This document shows positions 53,170 through 61,308 of a DNA stretch of 64,000 nucleotides, one piece after another. A program made the translations under genes and the position numbers. This DNA comes from Pseudomonas putida (GTDB lineage: Bacteria > Pseudomonadota > Gammaproteobacteria > Pseudomonadales > Pseudomonadaceae), in NCBI RefSeq assembly GCF_005080685.1, contig NZ_CP039371.1:1612001-1676000 (forward strand). The letters are read 5' to 3'. Below the pieces are notes generated by a model that did no database searches, was not told the DNA's origin, and worked only from the letters and a program-made list of their open reading frames with translations. Position 1 is the stretch's first letter; each line of letters opens with the position of its first letter.

Positions 53170-54360
53170 TCATACGACAGAGTGCAGCGCCCGTTTGCGC
53201 TTGGCTTCAGCCAGGCACCATACCAGCAGTGCGAGGGTGCCGATCGTCAGGCCGGCCACGACGATGCCCGTCCAGCCCTGGTGCTGGAACAGCTGCGTGC
53301 CCAGCAGCGAGCCCAGCGCGCCACCGATGAAGTAGCAGGTGATGTAGCCTGCGTTCATGCGTGTACGTGCCTGCGGGCGCAGGGCGATCACCGCGTTCTG
53401 GTTGCTCACGTGCACCAACTGCACCGCCAGGTCCAGCAACAGCACCCCGACCAGCAGCGCGGCCAGTGAATGTTCGGCGAACCCCAGCGGCACCCACGAC
53501 AGCAGCAGCGCCCCCAGGCCCACGGTAGTACCCAGCGGGCCCTTGCCGCGGTCGGCCAGGCGCCCGGCCCAGTTGGCCGAGAGTGCGCCCGCCGCGCCAG
53601 CCAGGCCGAACAGGCCGATCACCGCGTCGGAATACTGGTAGGGCTCGCGGGCCAGGAGAAACGCCAGCGGCGTCCAGAACAGCCCGAACAGGCTGAATGC
53701 CAACAGACCAAGCAGCGAGCGCAGACGCAACAGTGGTTCTTCACAGAACAGGCGGAATACCGAGCCGATCAGCGCCGGGTACTTCATGCCGGCGTGGTTG
53801 TGATGGCTTGGCAGGCTGCGGTAGAGCGCGATGGCACTGAGGCCCATGAGGACTGCCGCCAGCACGTAGATGCTGCGCCAGCCACCGAGTTCGGCCATGA
53901 AACCGGCGGCGGTGCGCGCCAGCAGGATGCCCAGCAGCAGGCCGCTCATCAGCGTGCCCACGGCGCGTCCACGCTGGTGGGGTTCGCTCAGGGTCGCGGC
54001 CAGTGGTACCAGAATCTGCGCCACCACCGAGAACAGCCCGGTCAGCGCTGTGCCGAGGATCAGCCAGGGCAGGCTCGGCGCGCAGGCGCTGATCACCAGG
54101 CCCAGGGCGGAAAGGGTGGTCATGATCACGATCAGCCGGCGCTGTTCGAACAGATCGCCCAAGGGCGCCAAGAGCAACAGGCCGGCGCCGTAACTCAGTT
54201 GCGCGGCGATGACGATGCTGCCGGCGCTGGCGGTACTCAGGCCGAATTGCTCGGCGATGCTGTGCAGAAGGGGTTGGGCGTAGTAGTTGCTGGCCACGGC
54301 CAGGCCGGTGGCCACGGCCATCAGCAGGATCAGCCCGCGGCTGAGGGTAGGGGAACTCAT
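53170..54360 (-). CDS. MFS transporter (drug-efflux-like)
   Basis: A 396-aa, 12-helix major facilitator with a LFEQRRLIVIMTTLSALG loop equivalent to motif A, LSEPHQRGRAVGTLMSG between the first helices and RTRMNAGYITCYFIGGALGS late. The layout is of DHA1-type exporters. It is followed (downstream) by the glycine-zipper gene and preceded by an SDR gene 47 nt away on the same strand, suggesting a two-gene unit. Substrate unknown. Confidence 0.88.
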   Translation of the reverse strand: MSSPTLSRGLILLMAVATGLAVASNYYAQPLLHSIAEQFGLSTASAGSIVIAAQLSYGAGLLLLAPLGDLFEQRRLIVIMTTLSALGLVISACAPSLPWLILGTALTGLFSVVAQILVPLAATLSEPHQRGRAVGTLMSGLLLGILLARTAAGFMAELGGWRSIYVLAAVLMGLSAIALYRSLPSHHNHAGMKYPALIGSVFRLFCEEPLLRLRSLLGLLAFSLFGLFWTPLAFLLAREPYQYSDAVIGLFGLAGAAGALSANWAGRLADRGKGPLGTTVGLGALLLSWVPLGFAEHSLAALLVGVLLLDLAVQLVHVSNQNAVIALRPQARTRMNAGYITCYFIGGALGSLLGTQLFQHQGWTGIVVAGLTIGTLALLVWCLAEAKRKRALHSVV

Positions 54361-54407
54361 GTGTCTCTCGTGATCAGAAGGAATTTGGGGCGCGAGGCCC
54401 CAGTTTA

Positions 54408-55157
54408 TCAGGCTGCGAAGCCACCATCGGCAGTCAGGCTGGCGCCGGTGATGTAGCCGGCCTCCGGCCCTGCGAGGTAGGCGACGAAACTGGCGATTTC
54501 ATCCGCTTGCCCATACCGCCCGATGGCCATCAGCGGGATCAGGCTGTCGGCGAATTCGCCGCTGGCTGGGTTCATGTCGGTGTCCACCGGGCCAGGTTGC
54601 ACATTGTTCACGGTGATGCCCTGTGGGCCCAGGTCGCGGGCCATGCCGCGGGTCAGGCCGACCAGGGCCGACTTGCTCATGGCATAGGGCGCGCCGCCGG
54701 CGAACGGCATGCGCTCGGCATTGGTGCTGCCGATGTTGATGATGCGCCCACCCTGGCCCAGGTAGCGCGCGGCGGCCTGGCTGGCGACGAACACGCTGCG
54801 TACGTTGATGGCCAGCATGCGGTCGAATTCGGCCAGGTCGAACTCGGCGACCGGTGCCACGGCCAGCACGCCGGCATTGTTGACGAGGATGTCGAGGCGT
54901 CCGAAAGCCTTCACGGTGTCGTCCACCGCCAATTGGATCGCGGCGGCGTCGGCACTGTCGGCGCGCAGGGCCAGGGCTTGGCCGCCAGCGGCCTTGACCT
55001 CTTCGACCAGGGCCTCGGCCGGGCCTGCAGAGCTGATGTAGGTGAAGGCGACCTGAGCCCCTTCGCGGGCCAGGCGCCGGACAATGGCCGCGCCGATACC
55101 GCGTGAGCCACCTTGGACGAAGGCGACTTTGCCTTCGAGGGTAAGTTGCTTGGACAT
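54408..55157 (-). CDS. SDR-family oxidoreductase
   Basis: A 249-aa classical short-chain dehydrogenase: the nucleotide motif VQGGSRGIGAAIV, NNAGVL, catalytic INIGST (Ser) and YAMSKSAL (Tyr/Lys), and GPVDTDMNP downstream. It resembles 3-oxoacyl-ACP reductase-like enzymes, but no fatty acid genes are adjacent, so the substrate is open. AGGAGATCAGC precedes the ATG. Confidence 0.92.
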   Translation of the reverse strand: MSKQLTLEGKVAFVQGGSRGIGAAIVRRLAREGAQVAFTYISSAGPAEALVEEVKAAGGQALALRADSADAAAIQLAVDDTVKAFGRLDILVNNAGVLAVAPVAEFDLAEFDRMLAINVRSVFVASQAAARYLGQGGRIINIGSTNAERMPFAGGAPYAMSKSALVGLTRGMARDLGPQGITVNNVQPGPVDTDMNPASGEFADSLIPLMAIGRYGQADEIASFVAYLAGPEAGYITGASLTADGGFAA

Positions 55158-55333
55158 GCTGATCTCCTGCTGGAAGCAAGGCCGGATGCCTTGGATGCGC
55201 AGTATCGACCGCTGATTGCCTGCTGAATAGAGCAGTTTGCCGAGCGGGGGGTGGCGGGAGGCTAGCGGGGTGCGCTGACACTGCTCCGCGATGGTCCGTC
55301 ACCCCGCCACCACCGCCGTGCCAACACAATTCA

Positions 55334-55446
55334 CGGTAGGAGCGGCCTTGCGCCGCGATGGGCCGCAACGCGGCCCCAGGATCCGGGACGCGACGAAGAT
55401 CCGGGGCCGCTTCGCGCCCCATCGCGGCACGAGGCCGCTCCTACAT
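55334..55446. repeat. Inverted REP pair (GCGGCCTTGCGCCGC subtype)
   Basis: GTAGGAGCGGCCTTGCGCCG...ATGGGCCGC and GGGGCCGCTTCGCG...GGCACGAGGCCGCTCCTAC, facing out around a GATCCGGGACGCGACGAAGA spacer region. Confidence 0.88.
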
Positions 55447-55460
55447 GGACAGCGCGAGTC

Positions 55461-55493
55461 CTGTAGGAGCGGGTTTACCCGCGAAGAGGCCCG
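55461..55493. repeat. Single REP element (GCGGGTTTACCCGC core)
   Basis: CCTGTAGGAGCGGGTTTACC followed by CGCGAAGAGGCCC; a lone REP of a different subtype adjoining the pair before it, giving three units in one gap. Confidence 0.85.
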
Positions 55494-55494
55494 T

Positions 55495-55968
55495 TCAGGC
55501 TACATCAATGACATAGAACACCTGCGTCCCCAGCCCCACCTCATCATCGACCTTCTTGCCCAGCAACTGCTGCCCCAAGGGTGAACGCGGCGTAATCACC
55601 GTCACCAGCCCATCCCCTTCGCCAATCTTCAGCCCCGCCGCCTCGGGCCCGAGGAACAGCAGGCGCTGCTCGCCCTGTTCATCTTCGAGGGTCACCAGGT
55701 TGCTGACCTGCACACCCCGCGCCGGGTCGTAATCACGCAACAGCAGTTGCTGGTAGGTGAGCAGCGCCTGGCGGATCTCGGCCGTGCGCCGGGCCTGGCC
55801 GGTCGCCAGGTAGGACGCCTCCAGGCCAAGGGTGTCGTACTTGTTCTCGGCGATGTTCTCTTCGGCGGTCGCTGCCTCGTAGGCCGTCTGGGCTGCCCGG
55901 CGCAACACCTCCATGTCGACTTCCAAGGCGGTGACGATGCGCGCGAGCAGGGTGATCTTGTCCATCAT
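55495..55968 (-). CDS. GreA/GreB C-terminal-domain transcription factor-like protein
   Basis: A 157-aa protein: a coiled-coil-like N-terminal half (AAQTAYEAATAEENIAENKY) and a GreA/B C-terminal FKBP-like domain (VSNLVTLEDEQGEQRLLFLG, VTVITPRSPLGQQLLGKKVD, DEVGLGTQ). Related proteins bind the RNA polymerase secondary channel. The start overlaps the stop of the previous gene (ATGATG). It keeps an acidic loop-like segment, but the coil tip differs from GreA, so cleavage activity is uncertain. Confidence 0.82.
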   Translation of the reverse strand: MMDKITLLARIVTALEVDMEVLRRAAQTAYEAATAEENIAENKYDTLGLEASYLATGQARRTAEIRQALLTYQQLLLRDYDPARGVQVSNLVTLEDEQGEQRLLFLGPEAAGLKIGEGDGLVTVITPRSPLGQQLLGKKVDDEVGLGTQVFYVIDVA

Positions 55969-56360
55969 CGGTAGCAGAACTCCAACACGTTGGCCTGGCT
56001 CTTGTCGGTCGGCGCGGTGCGGTTTTGCTGCAGCCAGAACTGGCACTTGGGGCTGTTCAGGTTGCGTGGGTTGCCTTGGGCGGCGTCGGCGGCCTGTTGC
56101 AGCGCCTGCTGGTGCAGGATGTCCTGGTAGCGTTCGAACATCTGCGCCTGGGCGTCGGCTGCAGGCGCTGCCGGTGGTGCCGGGCGGGCCAGGGCGGGCG
56201 CTAGCACGGCGGCTACCGGCTGCGCCTGTTCCGGCCACAGGCGCAGGGCCAGCCAGGTGCTCACTGCCACCGCTACGGCGCCCAGCCACAGGCCAAGGGC
56301 CACGCAGAGAATCAACTGCATGGGCTTGAGGGTAATCTTCAGTTCACGCGGGCGCGGCAT
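55965..56360 (-). CDS. Hypothetical single-helix membrane protein
   Basis: A 131-aa protein with one N-terminal transmembrane helix (LILCVALGLWLGAVAVAVST), an Ala/Pro linker and a C-terminal domain with two Cys (SPKCQFW.., VLEFCYR) that could form a disulfide in the periplasm. It overlaps the GreA-like gene by 4 nt and shares its operon. AGGAGG precedes the ATG. Function unknown. Confidence 0.8.
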   Translation of the reverse strand: MPRPRELKITLKPMQLILCVALGLWLGAVAVAVSTWLALRLWPEQAQPVAAVLAPALARPAPPAAPAADAQAQMFERYQDILHQQALQQAADAAQGNPRNLNSPKCQFWLQQNRTAPTDKSQANVLEFCYR

Positions 56361-56492
56361 GGCGGCCTCCTGGCAAGGCGAGTCGAGCGCTATTGTCGCA
56401 CGCCCCCTGGCGGTTTTTTCAGAGGCGGTGCTTTAACCCACGATAAATTATGCGCAGAATTCGCGGTTTACCCGAGGGCAAGGGCAGGGCAC

Positions 56493-57626
56493 ATGAAAAC
56501 CACCTGGGACATCTTCTGCACGGTCGTCGACAACTATGGCGACATCGGCGTCACCTGGCGCCTGGCCCGGCAACTGGCAGCCGAACATGACCTGGCGGTG
56601 CGCCTGTGGGTGGACGACCTGGCCGCCTTCGTGCCGCTGTGCCCCGCTGCCGATGCCAGCGCTGCCCAGCAATGGCAGCAAGGTGTCGAGGTGCGTGCCT
56701 GGCCGGCCGACTGGCAGCCAGCCGAGCCTGCCGATGTGGTCATCGGCGCCTTCGGTTGCCAACTGCCTGCAGCCTACATCGAGGCCATGGGTCAGCGGTC
56801 GACGCCTGCCCTGTGGCTCAATCTCGAGTACCTGAGTGCCGAGGATTGGGTCGAGGGCTGCCATGGCTTGCCATCGCCTCAGCCGGGCGGCCTGCGCAAG
56901 GTGTTCTTCTTCCCCGGCTTCACGGACAAGACCGGTGGCCTGTTGCGCGAAGGCACCTTGCTGGCGCGCCGGGCCGCGTTCGCAGCCGATCCCGGCCAGC
57001 GCGCCGCGTTTCTGGCCGGGCTGGGCGTGCACCCCGAGGCCGACGCTCGGCTGATCTCGTTGTTCGCCTACGAAAACGCCCAGCTGGGTGGCTGGCTCCA
57101 GGCCCTCGCCAGCGACACCCGCCCCAGCCATCTACTGGTGCCGCAAGGGCGAATCCTCGGTGACCTGTGCACCTGGCTCGGCGAGGATGCGCTGGCGGTG
57201 GGGGCGCTGCGCCAGCGCGGGTCGTTGACGGTGCAGATCCTGCCCTTCGTCAGCCAGGACGATTACGATCGGTTGCTCTGGTGCTGCGATTTCAATGCCG
57301 TGCGTGGCGAGGATTCGTTCGTTCGCGCGCAGTGGGCGGGGCGCCCGTTGCTGTGGCACATCTACGTCCAGGAAGAGAACGCCCACTGGGAAAAACTCGA
57401 AGCCTTCCTAGCGCTTTATCGCCAAGGTTTATCGGAAGATGCCGGGGAGGCACTGGTGGCGTTGTGGCGGGCCTGGAACATGCATCGCGACATGAATCAG
57501 GCCTGGCGCGCCGTGCTGGCGCACTGGGATGAACTACAGGTGCATGGCCGCCAATGGTGCGCCAATCAGGCCGCTCAGCCGGACCTTGCCATGAAGCTGG
57601 TACAGTTTTACCGAAATTGGCTATGA
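56493..57626 (+). CDS. earP: EF-P arginine rhamnosyltransferase EarP
   Basis: It transfers rhamnose from dTDP-L-rhamnose to Arg32 of EF-P, needed to rescue ribosomes stalled at poly-proline. The 377-aa GT-B protein carries residues reported as essential in P. putida EarP at the same positions: Asp13 and Asp17 in VVDNYGDIGVTW, and Glu273 in RGEDSFVRAQWAGRP. The gene stands 48 nt upstream of efp, the usual pairing. Confidence 0.97.
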   Translation: MKTTWDIFCTVVDNYGDIGVTWRLARQLAAEHDLAVRLWVDDLAAFVPLCPAADASAAQQWQQGVEVRAWPADWQPAEPADVVIGAFGCQLPAAYIEAMGQRSTPALWLNLEYLSAEDWVEGCHGLPSPQPGGLRKVFFFPGFTDKTGGLLREGTLLARRAAFAADPGQRAAFLAGLGVHPEADARLISLFAYENAQLGGWLQALASDTRPSHLLVPQGRILGDLCTWLGEDALAVGALRQRGSLTVQILPFVSQDDYDRLLWCCDFNAVRGEDSFVRAQWAGRPLLWHIYVQEENAHWEKLEAFLALYRQGLSEDAGEALVALWRAWNMHRDMNQAWRAVLAHWDELQVHGRQWCANQAAQPDLAMKLVQFYRNWL

Positions 57627-57674
57627 TACGCGGCCTCGATTTTTATAAATCCATCCAGATTCGGATACTTCGTA

Positions 57675-58244
57675 ATGAAAACTGGTAAAGAACTGAAACC
57701 CGGTACCGTACTGCGTATCGACAACGACCCGTGGCTGGTACAGAAAGCTGAGTTCACCAAGTCGGGCCGTAACAGCGCGATCATGAAGACCAAGCTGAAG
57801 AACCTGCTGACCGGCTACAAGACCGAAACCGTCTACGGTGCCGACGACAAGCTGGACGACGTGATCCTGGATCGCAAAGAAGCGACCCTGTCGTTCATCA
57901 ACGGTGACGAGTACACCTTCATGGACACCACCGACTACACCATGTACGAGCTGAACGCCGAAGACATCGAGGCCGTTCTGCCATACATCGAAGAAGGCAT
58001 GGAAGACGTCTGTGAAGCCGTGTTCTTCGAAGGCCGCCTGGTATCGGTAGAACTGCCGACCACCATCAGCCGTCAGGTCGTCTACACCGAGAACGCTGCT
58101 CGCGGCGACACCTCGGGCAAGGTGATGAAGCCTGCCAAGCTGAAGAACGGTACCGAGATCTCGGTTGCCGACTTCATCCAGATCGACGAGTGGATCGACA
58201 TCGACACTCGCGACAACAGCTTCAAGGGCCGTTCCAAGAAGTAA
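57675..58244 (+). CDS. efp: Elongation factor P
   Basis: EF-P binds between P and E sites and speeds peptide bond formation at proline stretches. The 189-aa three-domain protein has the modification loop [10 protein letters not shown] with Arg at position 32, the residue rhamnosylated by EarP (Lys in most other bacteria). It is followed by a strong terminator. Confidence 0.98.
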   Translation: MKTGKELKPGTVLRIDNDPWLVQKAEFTKSGRNSAIMKTKLKNLLTGYKTETVYGADDKLDDVILDRKEATLSFINGDEYTFMDTTDYTMYELNAEDIEAVLPYIEEGMEDVCEAVFFEGRLVSVELPTTISRQVVYTENAARGDTSGKVMKPAKLKNGTEISVADFIQIDEWIDIDTRDNSFKGRSKK

Positions 58245-58265
58245 TTCTTCTTGCGACGAGCATGA

Positions 58266-58292
58266 AAAACCCGGCCTTGGCCGGGTTTTTTT
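58266..58292 (+). terminator. Rho-independent terminator of efp
   Basis: AACCCGGCC-TT-GGCCGGGTT followed by a run of T, 21 nt after the stop; also positioned between convergent efp and ohr. Confidence 0.95.
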
Positions 58293-58303
58293 GTGCCTGC
58301 GGT

Positions 58304-58732
58304 TTACACCGTCACGTGCAACCGCACATCCACGTTGCCACGGGTGGCATTGGAATAAGGGCAGACCTGGTGCGCTTTTTCCACCAGCCCTTCGGCATCG
58401 GCCTGGGCCAGGCCCGGCAGGTTGATGTGCAGGTCGATGTCCAGGCCGAAACCACCGGGGATCTGGCCGATGCCGACCTTGGCAGTGATAGAGGCGTCGG
58501 CCGGCAGGGCCTTTTTCGCCTGGCCGGCGACGAACTTCAGTGCCCCGATGAAGCAGGCCGAGTAGCCGGCGGCGAACAACTGCTCGGGGTTGGTGCCTTC
58601 ACCACCCGCGCCGCCCAGCTCCTTGGGCGTGTTCAGTTTGACTTCCAGCTTGCCGTCGCTGGAGCGGGACTTGCCGTCGCGACCGCCGGTGGAGGTGGCT
58701 TCTGCGATGTACAGCGGAGTGACCTTTTGCAT
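58304..58732 (-). CDS. ohr: Organic hydroperoxide resistance protein Ohr
   Basis: This thiol peroxidase reduces organic hydroperoxides to alcohols. The 142-aa OsmC-fold protein has both redox cysteines in their family context: YSACFIGAL and HQVCPYSNATRGN, plus the NPEQLFAAGY motif. It lies downstream of ohrR on the same strand, with its own promoter and operator between them. Confidence 0.96.
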   Translation of the reverse strand: MQKVTPLYIAEATSTGGRDGKSRSSDGKLEVKLNTPKELGGAGGEGTNPEQLFAAGYSACFIGALKFVAGQAKKALPADASITAKVGIGQIPGGFGLDIDLHINLPGLAQADAEGLVEKAHQVCPYSNATRGNVDVRLHVTV

Positions 58733-58798
58733 CTTGAGCCTCGCTAGTGTGCTGTGCGCCCGGCGTAGTCCGGGTCGTCTCAGGTGGGTGCGGGATTT

Positions 58799-58827
58799 AA
58801 ATTAGCGCGCAATTAGTTTGCGCGCAA
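58799..58827 (-). promoter_or_regulatory. ohr promoter with overlapping OhrR-type operator
   Basis: On the minus strand TTGCGC (58822-58827), 17 bp, TAATTT (58799-58804) form a good sigma-70 promoter. TTGCGCGCAA (58818-58827) is a perfect palindrome covering the -35, and GCGCGCAA recurs at 58805-58812 on the + strand, 15 bp away. OhrR binding is inferred. Confidence 0.65.
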
Positions 58828-58875
58828 GATAAATTATCTGCCGTTCATCCGAGCGGCCATTTCACAGCGTAGTCG

Positions 58876-59331
58876 TCAGAGCTTTTTTTGCAGGTTGTCG
58901 CGTAGTTCGAGCAATTCGGCTTGCAGCTGACGCAGGCGTTCGCCGGTCTGTCCGCTGGCTTCGAGGATGCACTGCGGTACACGCTTGGCGTCTTGGCGCA
59001 GGGCCTGGCCCTTGTCGGTCAGTTGCACCAGCACTACGCGCTCGTCTTCGCGGCTGCGGGTGCGCTTGAGCAGGCCTTCGCTTTCCAGGCGCTTGAGCAG
59101 CGGGGTCAGCGAGCCCGGGTCGGTGAGCAGGCGCTGGCTGATTTCCCCGACGGTGAGGCCATCCTGTTCCCACAGCACCAGCATCGCCAGGTATTGCGGG
59201 TAGGTCAGGCCCAGGGCCTGCAACAGCGGTTTGTAGACCTTGGTCATGAGCAACGAGGTCGAGTGCAGGGCGAAGCAGACCTGGTTGTTCAACAGCAGCT
59301 CGTCACAGGGGGCTTGTATGTCGGCGTTCAT
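58876..59331 (-). CDS. ohrR: Peroxide-sensing MarR-family repressor OhrR
   Basis: A 151-aa MarR-type winged-helix repressor with the OhrR N-terminus: NNQVCFALHS holds the redox Cys19. A second Cys (RVPQCILEAS) makes it a 2-Cys type. The wing contains TRSREDERVVLVQLT. Oxidation releases DNA and induces ohr, directly downstream. Confidence 0.94.
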   Translation of the reverse strand: MNADIQAPCDELLLNNQVCFALHSTSLLMTKVYKPLLQALGLTYPQYLAMLVLWEQDGLTVGEISQRLLTDPGSLTPLLKRLESEGLLKRTRSREDERVVLVQLTDKGQALRQDAKRVPQCILEASGQTGERLRQLQAELLELRDNLQKKL

Positions 59332-59388
59332 GCAGGTCCTTGAATTCGATCAGATGAGAATCTAGCACGCTGATGGTTGGCGCGCTCA

Positions 59389-60342
59389 CTACCAACGTAA
59401 TTCGCTGCGCAGCGCCAAGTCCCAAGGTGGGATCGGGCTGAACCGGCTCTTGAGGAATTCGAGCAACAAACGGCTGCGAGAGTTCGTTTCATGTTCCAGG
59501 CGCAGTGCATAGATGCCGCTGGTTTCTGCTTCGGGTAGGCCATCCAGGCAAAAAAGCGGGACCAGTTCGCCGCGCAGCAGGTACTCGCTGACCAGCCAGG
59601 TGGGCAGGTGAGCGATGCCCAGGCCTCTAATCGCGCCGAACAGCAGCGTCTCGGCATTGTTGGCGGTCATGCGCATGCGCGTCGGCTTGTACACGCGGGC
59701 CTGGCCGCCCACGTTGAAGCGCCAGGCGAAGGGTGGCGCCAGGCCGGCCCAGTCGAGGCCATCATGGCCCGCCAGCTCGCTGGGGCAGGTGGGCATGCCC
59801 CGGCTGGCCAGGTAGGCGGGGCTGGCGCAGGCGATGCGCACCATGTACGCCAGTGGCGTGGCCACCAGGCGGGTGTCGGCCAGAGGGCCGGCACGTAGCA
59901 CCAGGTCGACTTCGCCAAGATGGCTGCCGCGCAGGTCGACGAAGCTGTCGATCAGGCGCAGTTGCACGTCCAGGCCTGGGTAGGCCACCAGGAAGTCGGC
60001 GATCGCCGGAGCCAGGTGGCGGCGGCCGAAGGGGGCGGGGGCGTCGACGCGGATCAAGCCTTCCGGCGCGTTGCTCAGCGACACCGCCTCGGCGCGGGCC
60101 AGGCGCAACTCTTCGATGATGCGCCTGGCGCGTTCGGCGAAGGCGTTGCCGGCCGGCGTGGCCCGCACGGCGTGGGTGCTGCGGGTGAACAGACGGCTGC
60201 CCACGGCCTGTTCCAGGCTGTCGATGCGCCGGGCGACTGCCGACGGCGTCAGTGGATGGCGGCGGGCAGCGGCGGAGAAGCTGCCGGTTTCGAGCACGTC
60301 GAGGAACAGGCTCAGTTGGTCGGTCAGGGTGTCGGGGCTCAT
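59389..60342 (-). CDS. LysR-family transcriptional regulator
   Basis: A 317-aa regulator: an N-terminal helix-turn-helix (DQLSLFLDVLETGSFSAAAR, then PSAVARRIDSLEQAVGSRLF) and a periplasmic-binding-protein-like effector domain (VRIACASPAYLASRG). It is divergent from the TauE-like exporter gene, with 113 nt between starts, so it may control that gene. Effector unknown. Confidence 0.92.
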   Translation of the reverse strand: MSPDTLTDQLSLFLDVLETGSFSAAARRHPLTPSAVARRIDSLEQAVGSRLFTRSTHAVRATPAGNAFAERARRIIEELRLARAEAVSLSNAPEGLIRVDAPAPFGRRHLAPAIADFLVAYPGLDVQLRLIDSFVDLRGSHLGEVDLVLRAGPLADTRLVATPLAYMVRIACASPAYLASRGMPTCPSELAGHDGLDWAGLAPPFAWRFNVGGQARVYKPTRMRMTANNAETLLFGAIRGLGIAHLPTWLVSEYLLRGELVPLFCLDGLPEAETSGIYALRLEHETNSRSRLLLEFLKSRFSPIPPWDLALRSELRW

Positions 60343-60455
60343 GGGTACCGTGCTTATGCATGAAACGCAAAGCCATTGTGCGCTGCTGTGCGTTTCCCTG
60401 CCAGGCCGCAGTCGTTAGCATGCTCGCATTGATAACGCAGGTGGATGAGGCCCTG

Positions 60456-61205
60456 ATGATCGAGTGGTTGATGTATATCGTGCTGGGCGCCGGCCTGGGG
60501 ACCATGGGTGGTTTGTTCGGCATTGGCGGCGGGTTGATCGCCATTCCGGCGCTGGGGGTATTGTTCGGCCTGGACCAGCAACTGGCGCAGGGTACCGCGC
60601 TGGTGATGGTCGTGCCTAACGTGCTGCTGGCGCTGTGGCGCTACCACCAGCGCATCCGCATCGAGTTGCGCCATGCGTTGCCGCTGTCGCTGTGTAGCTT
60701 CCTGTTCGCCTGGCTGGGGTCGATTTTCGCGGTGGGGCTCGATGCCCACTCGATGCGCCTGGGGTTCGTTGGCTTCCTGGTGGCGCTGGCGGTGTGGAAC
60801 GTGGCGCGGATGTTCCTCAAGGTTGCCCCGGCCAGCAACGAGCTGCGCTATGCCTGGCCATGGCTGGGCGTGCTGGGCAGTTTCGCCGGGGCCATGGGCG
60901 GTTTGTTCGGCGTGGGCGGGGCAGTGGTGGCCACGCCGATCCTGACCAGCGTGTTCGGCACTACCCAGGTGGTGGCGCAGGGCTTGTCGCTGGCGCTGGC
61001 GGCGCCCAGTACCACGGTGACGCTGGTGACCTATGGGCTGCACCACAGTGTCGACTGGAGTATCGGGATACCGTTGGCCATCGGTGGGTTGCTGAGCATC
61101 AGTTGGGGGGTGAAGCTGGCTCATGCGCTGCCGGAGAAGGTGTTGCGGGGGATGTTCTGCGTGTTCTTGGTGGTGTGCGCGGTGATGTTGGCTTACGAGC
61201 TTTGA
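60456..61205 (+). CDS. TauE/SafE-family anion exporter
   Basis: A 249-aa membrane protein with about eight helices in two halves, each starting with a family glycine motif: GTMGGLFGIGGGLIAIP and GAMGGLFGVGGAVVATP. Members export sulfite, sulfoacetate or other organic anions. ATG 60456 has GATGAGG at a good distance; ATG 60420 is further upstream. Substrate unknown; the divergent LysR gene is the likely regulator. Confidence 0.9.
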   Translation: MIEWLMYIVLGAGLGTMGGLFGIGGGLIAIPALGVLFGLDQQLAQGTALVMVVPNVLLALWRYHQRIRIELRHALPLSLCSFLFAWLGSIFAVGLDAHSMRLGFVGFLVALAVWNVARMFLKVAPASNELRYAWPWLGVLGSFAGAMGGLFGVGGAVVATPILTSVFGTTQVVAQGLSLALAAPSTTVTLVTYGLHHSVDWSIGIPLAIGGLLSISWGVKLAHALPEKVLRGMFCVFLVVCAVMLAYEL

Positions 61206-61275
61206 GGGGGCAGGGGGCCGCTTTGCGGCCCAATCGCGACGCAAGGCCGCTCCCACAGGCCGCTCCCACAGGTTG
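61206..61275. repeat. REP half with tandem duplication of its outer end
   Basis: GGCCGCTTTGCGGCCCAATC and GCGACGCAAGGCCGCTC resemble one REP half. Its end GGCCGCTCCCACA is repeated in tandem, so the copy looks recently duplicated. There is no inverted mate. Confidence 0.7.
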
Positions 61276-61308
61276 TTCCACAATGGTCGCGGGGGCTTGC
61301 GGGGTGGA

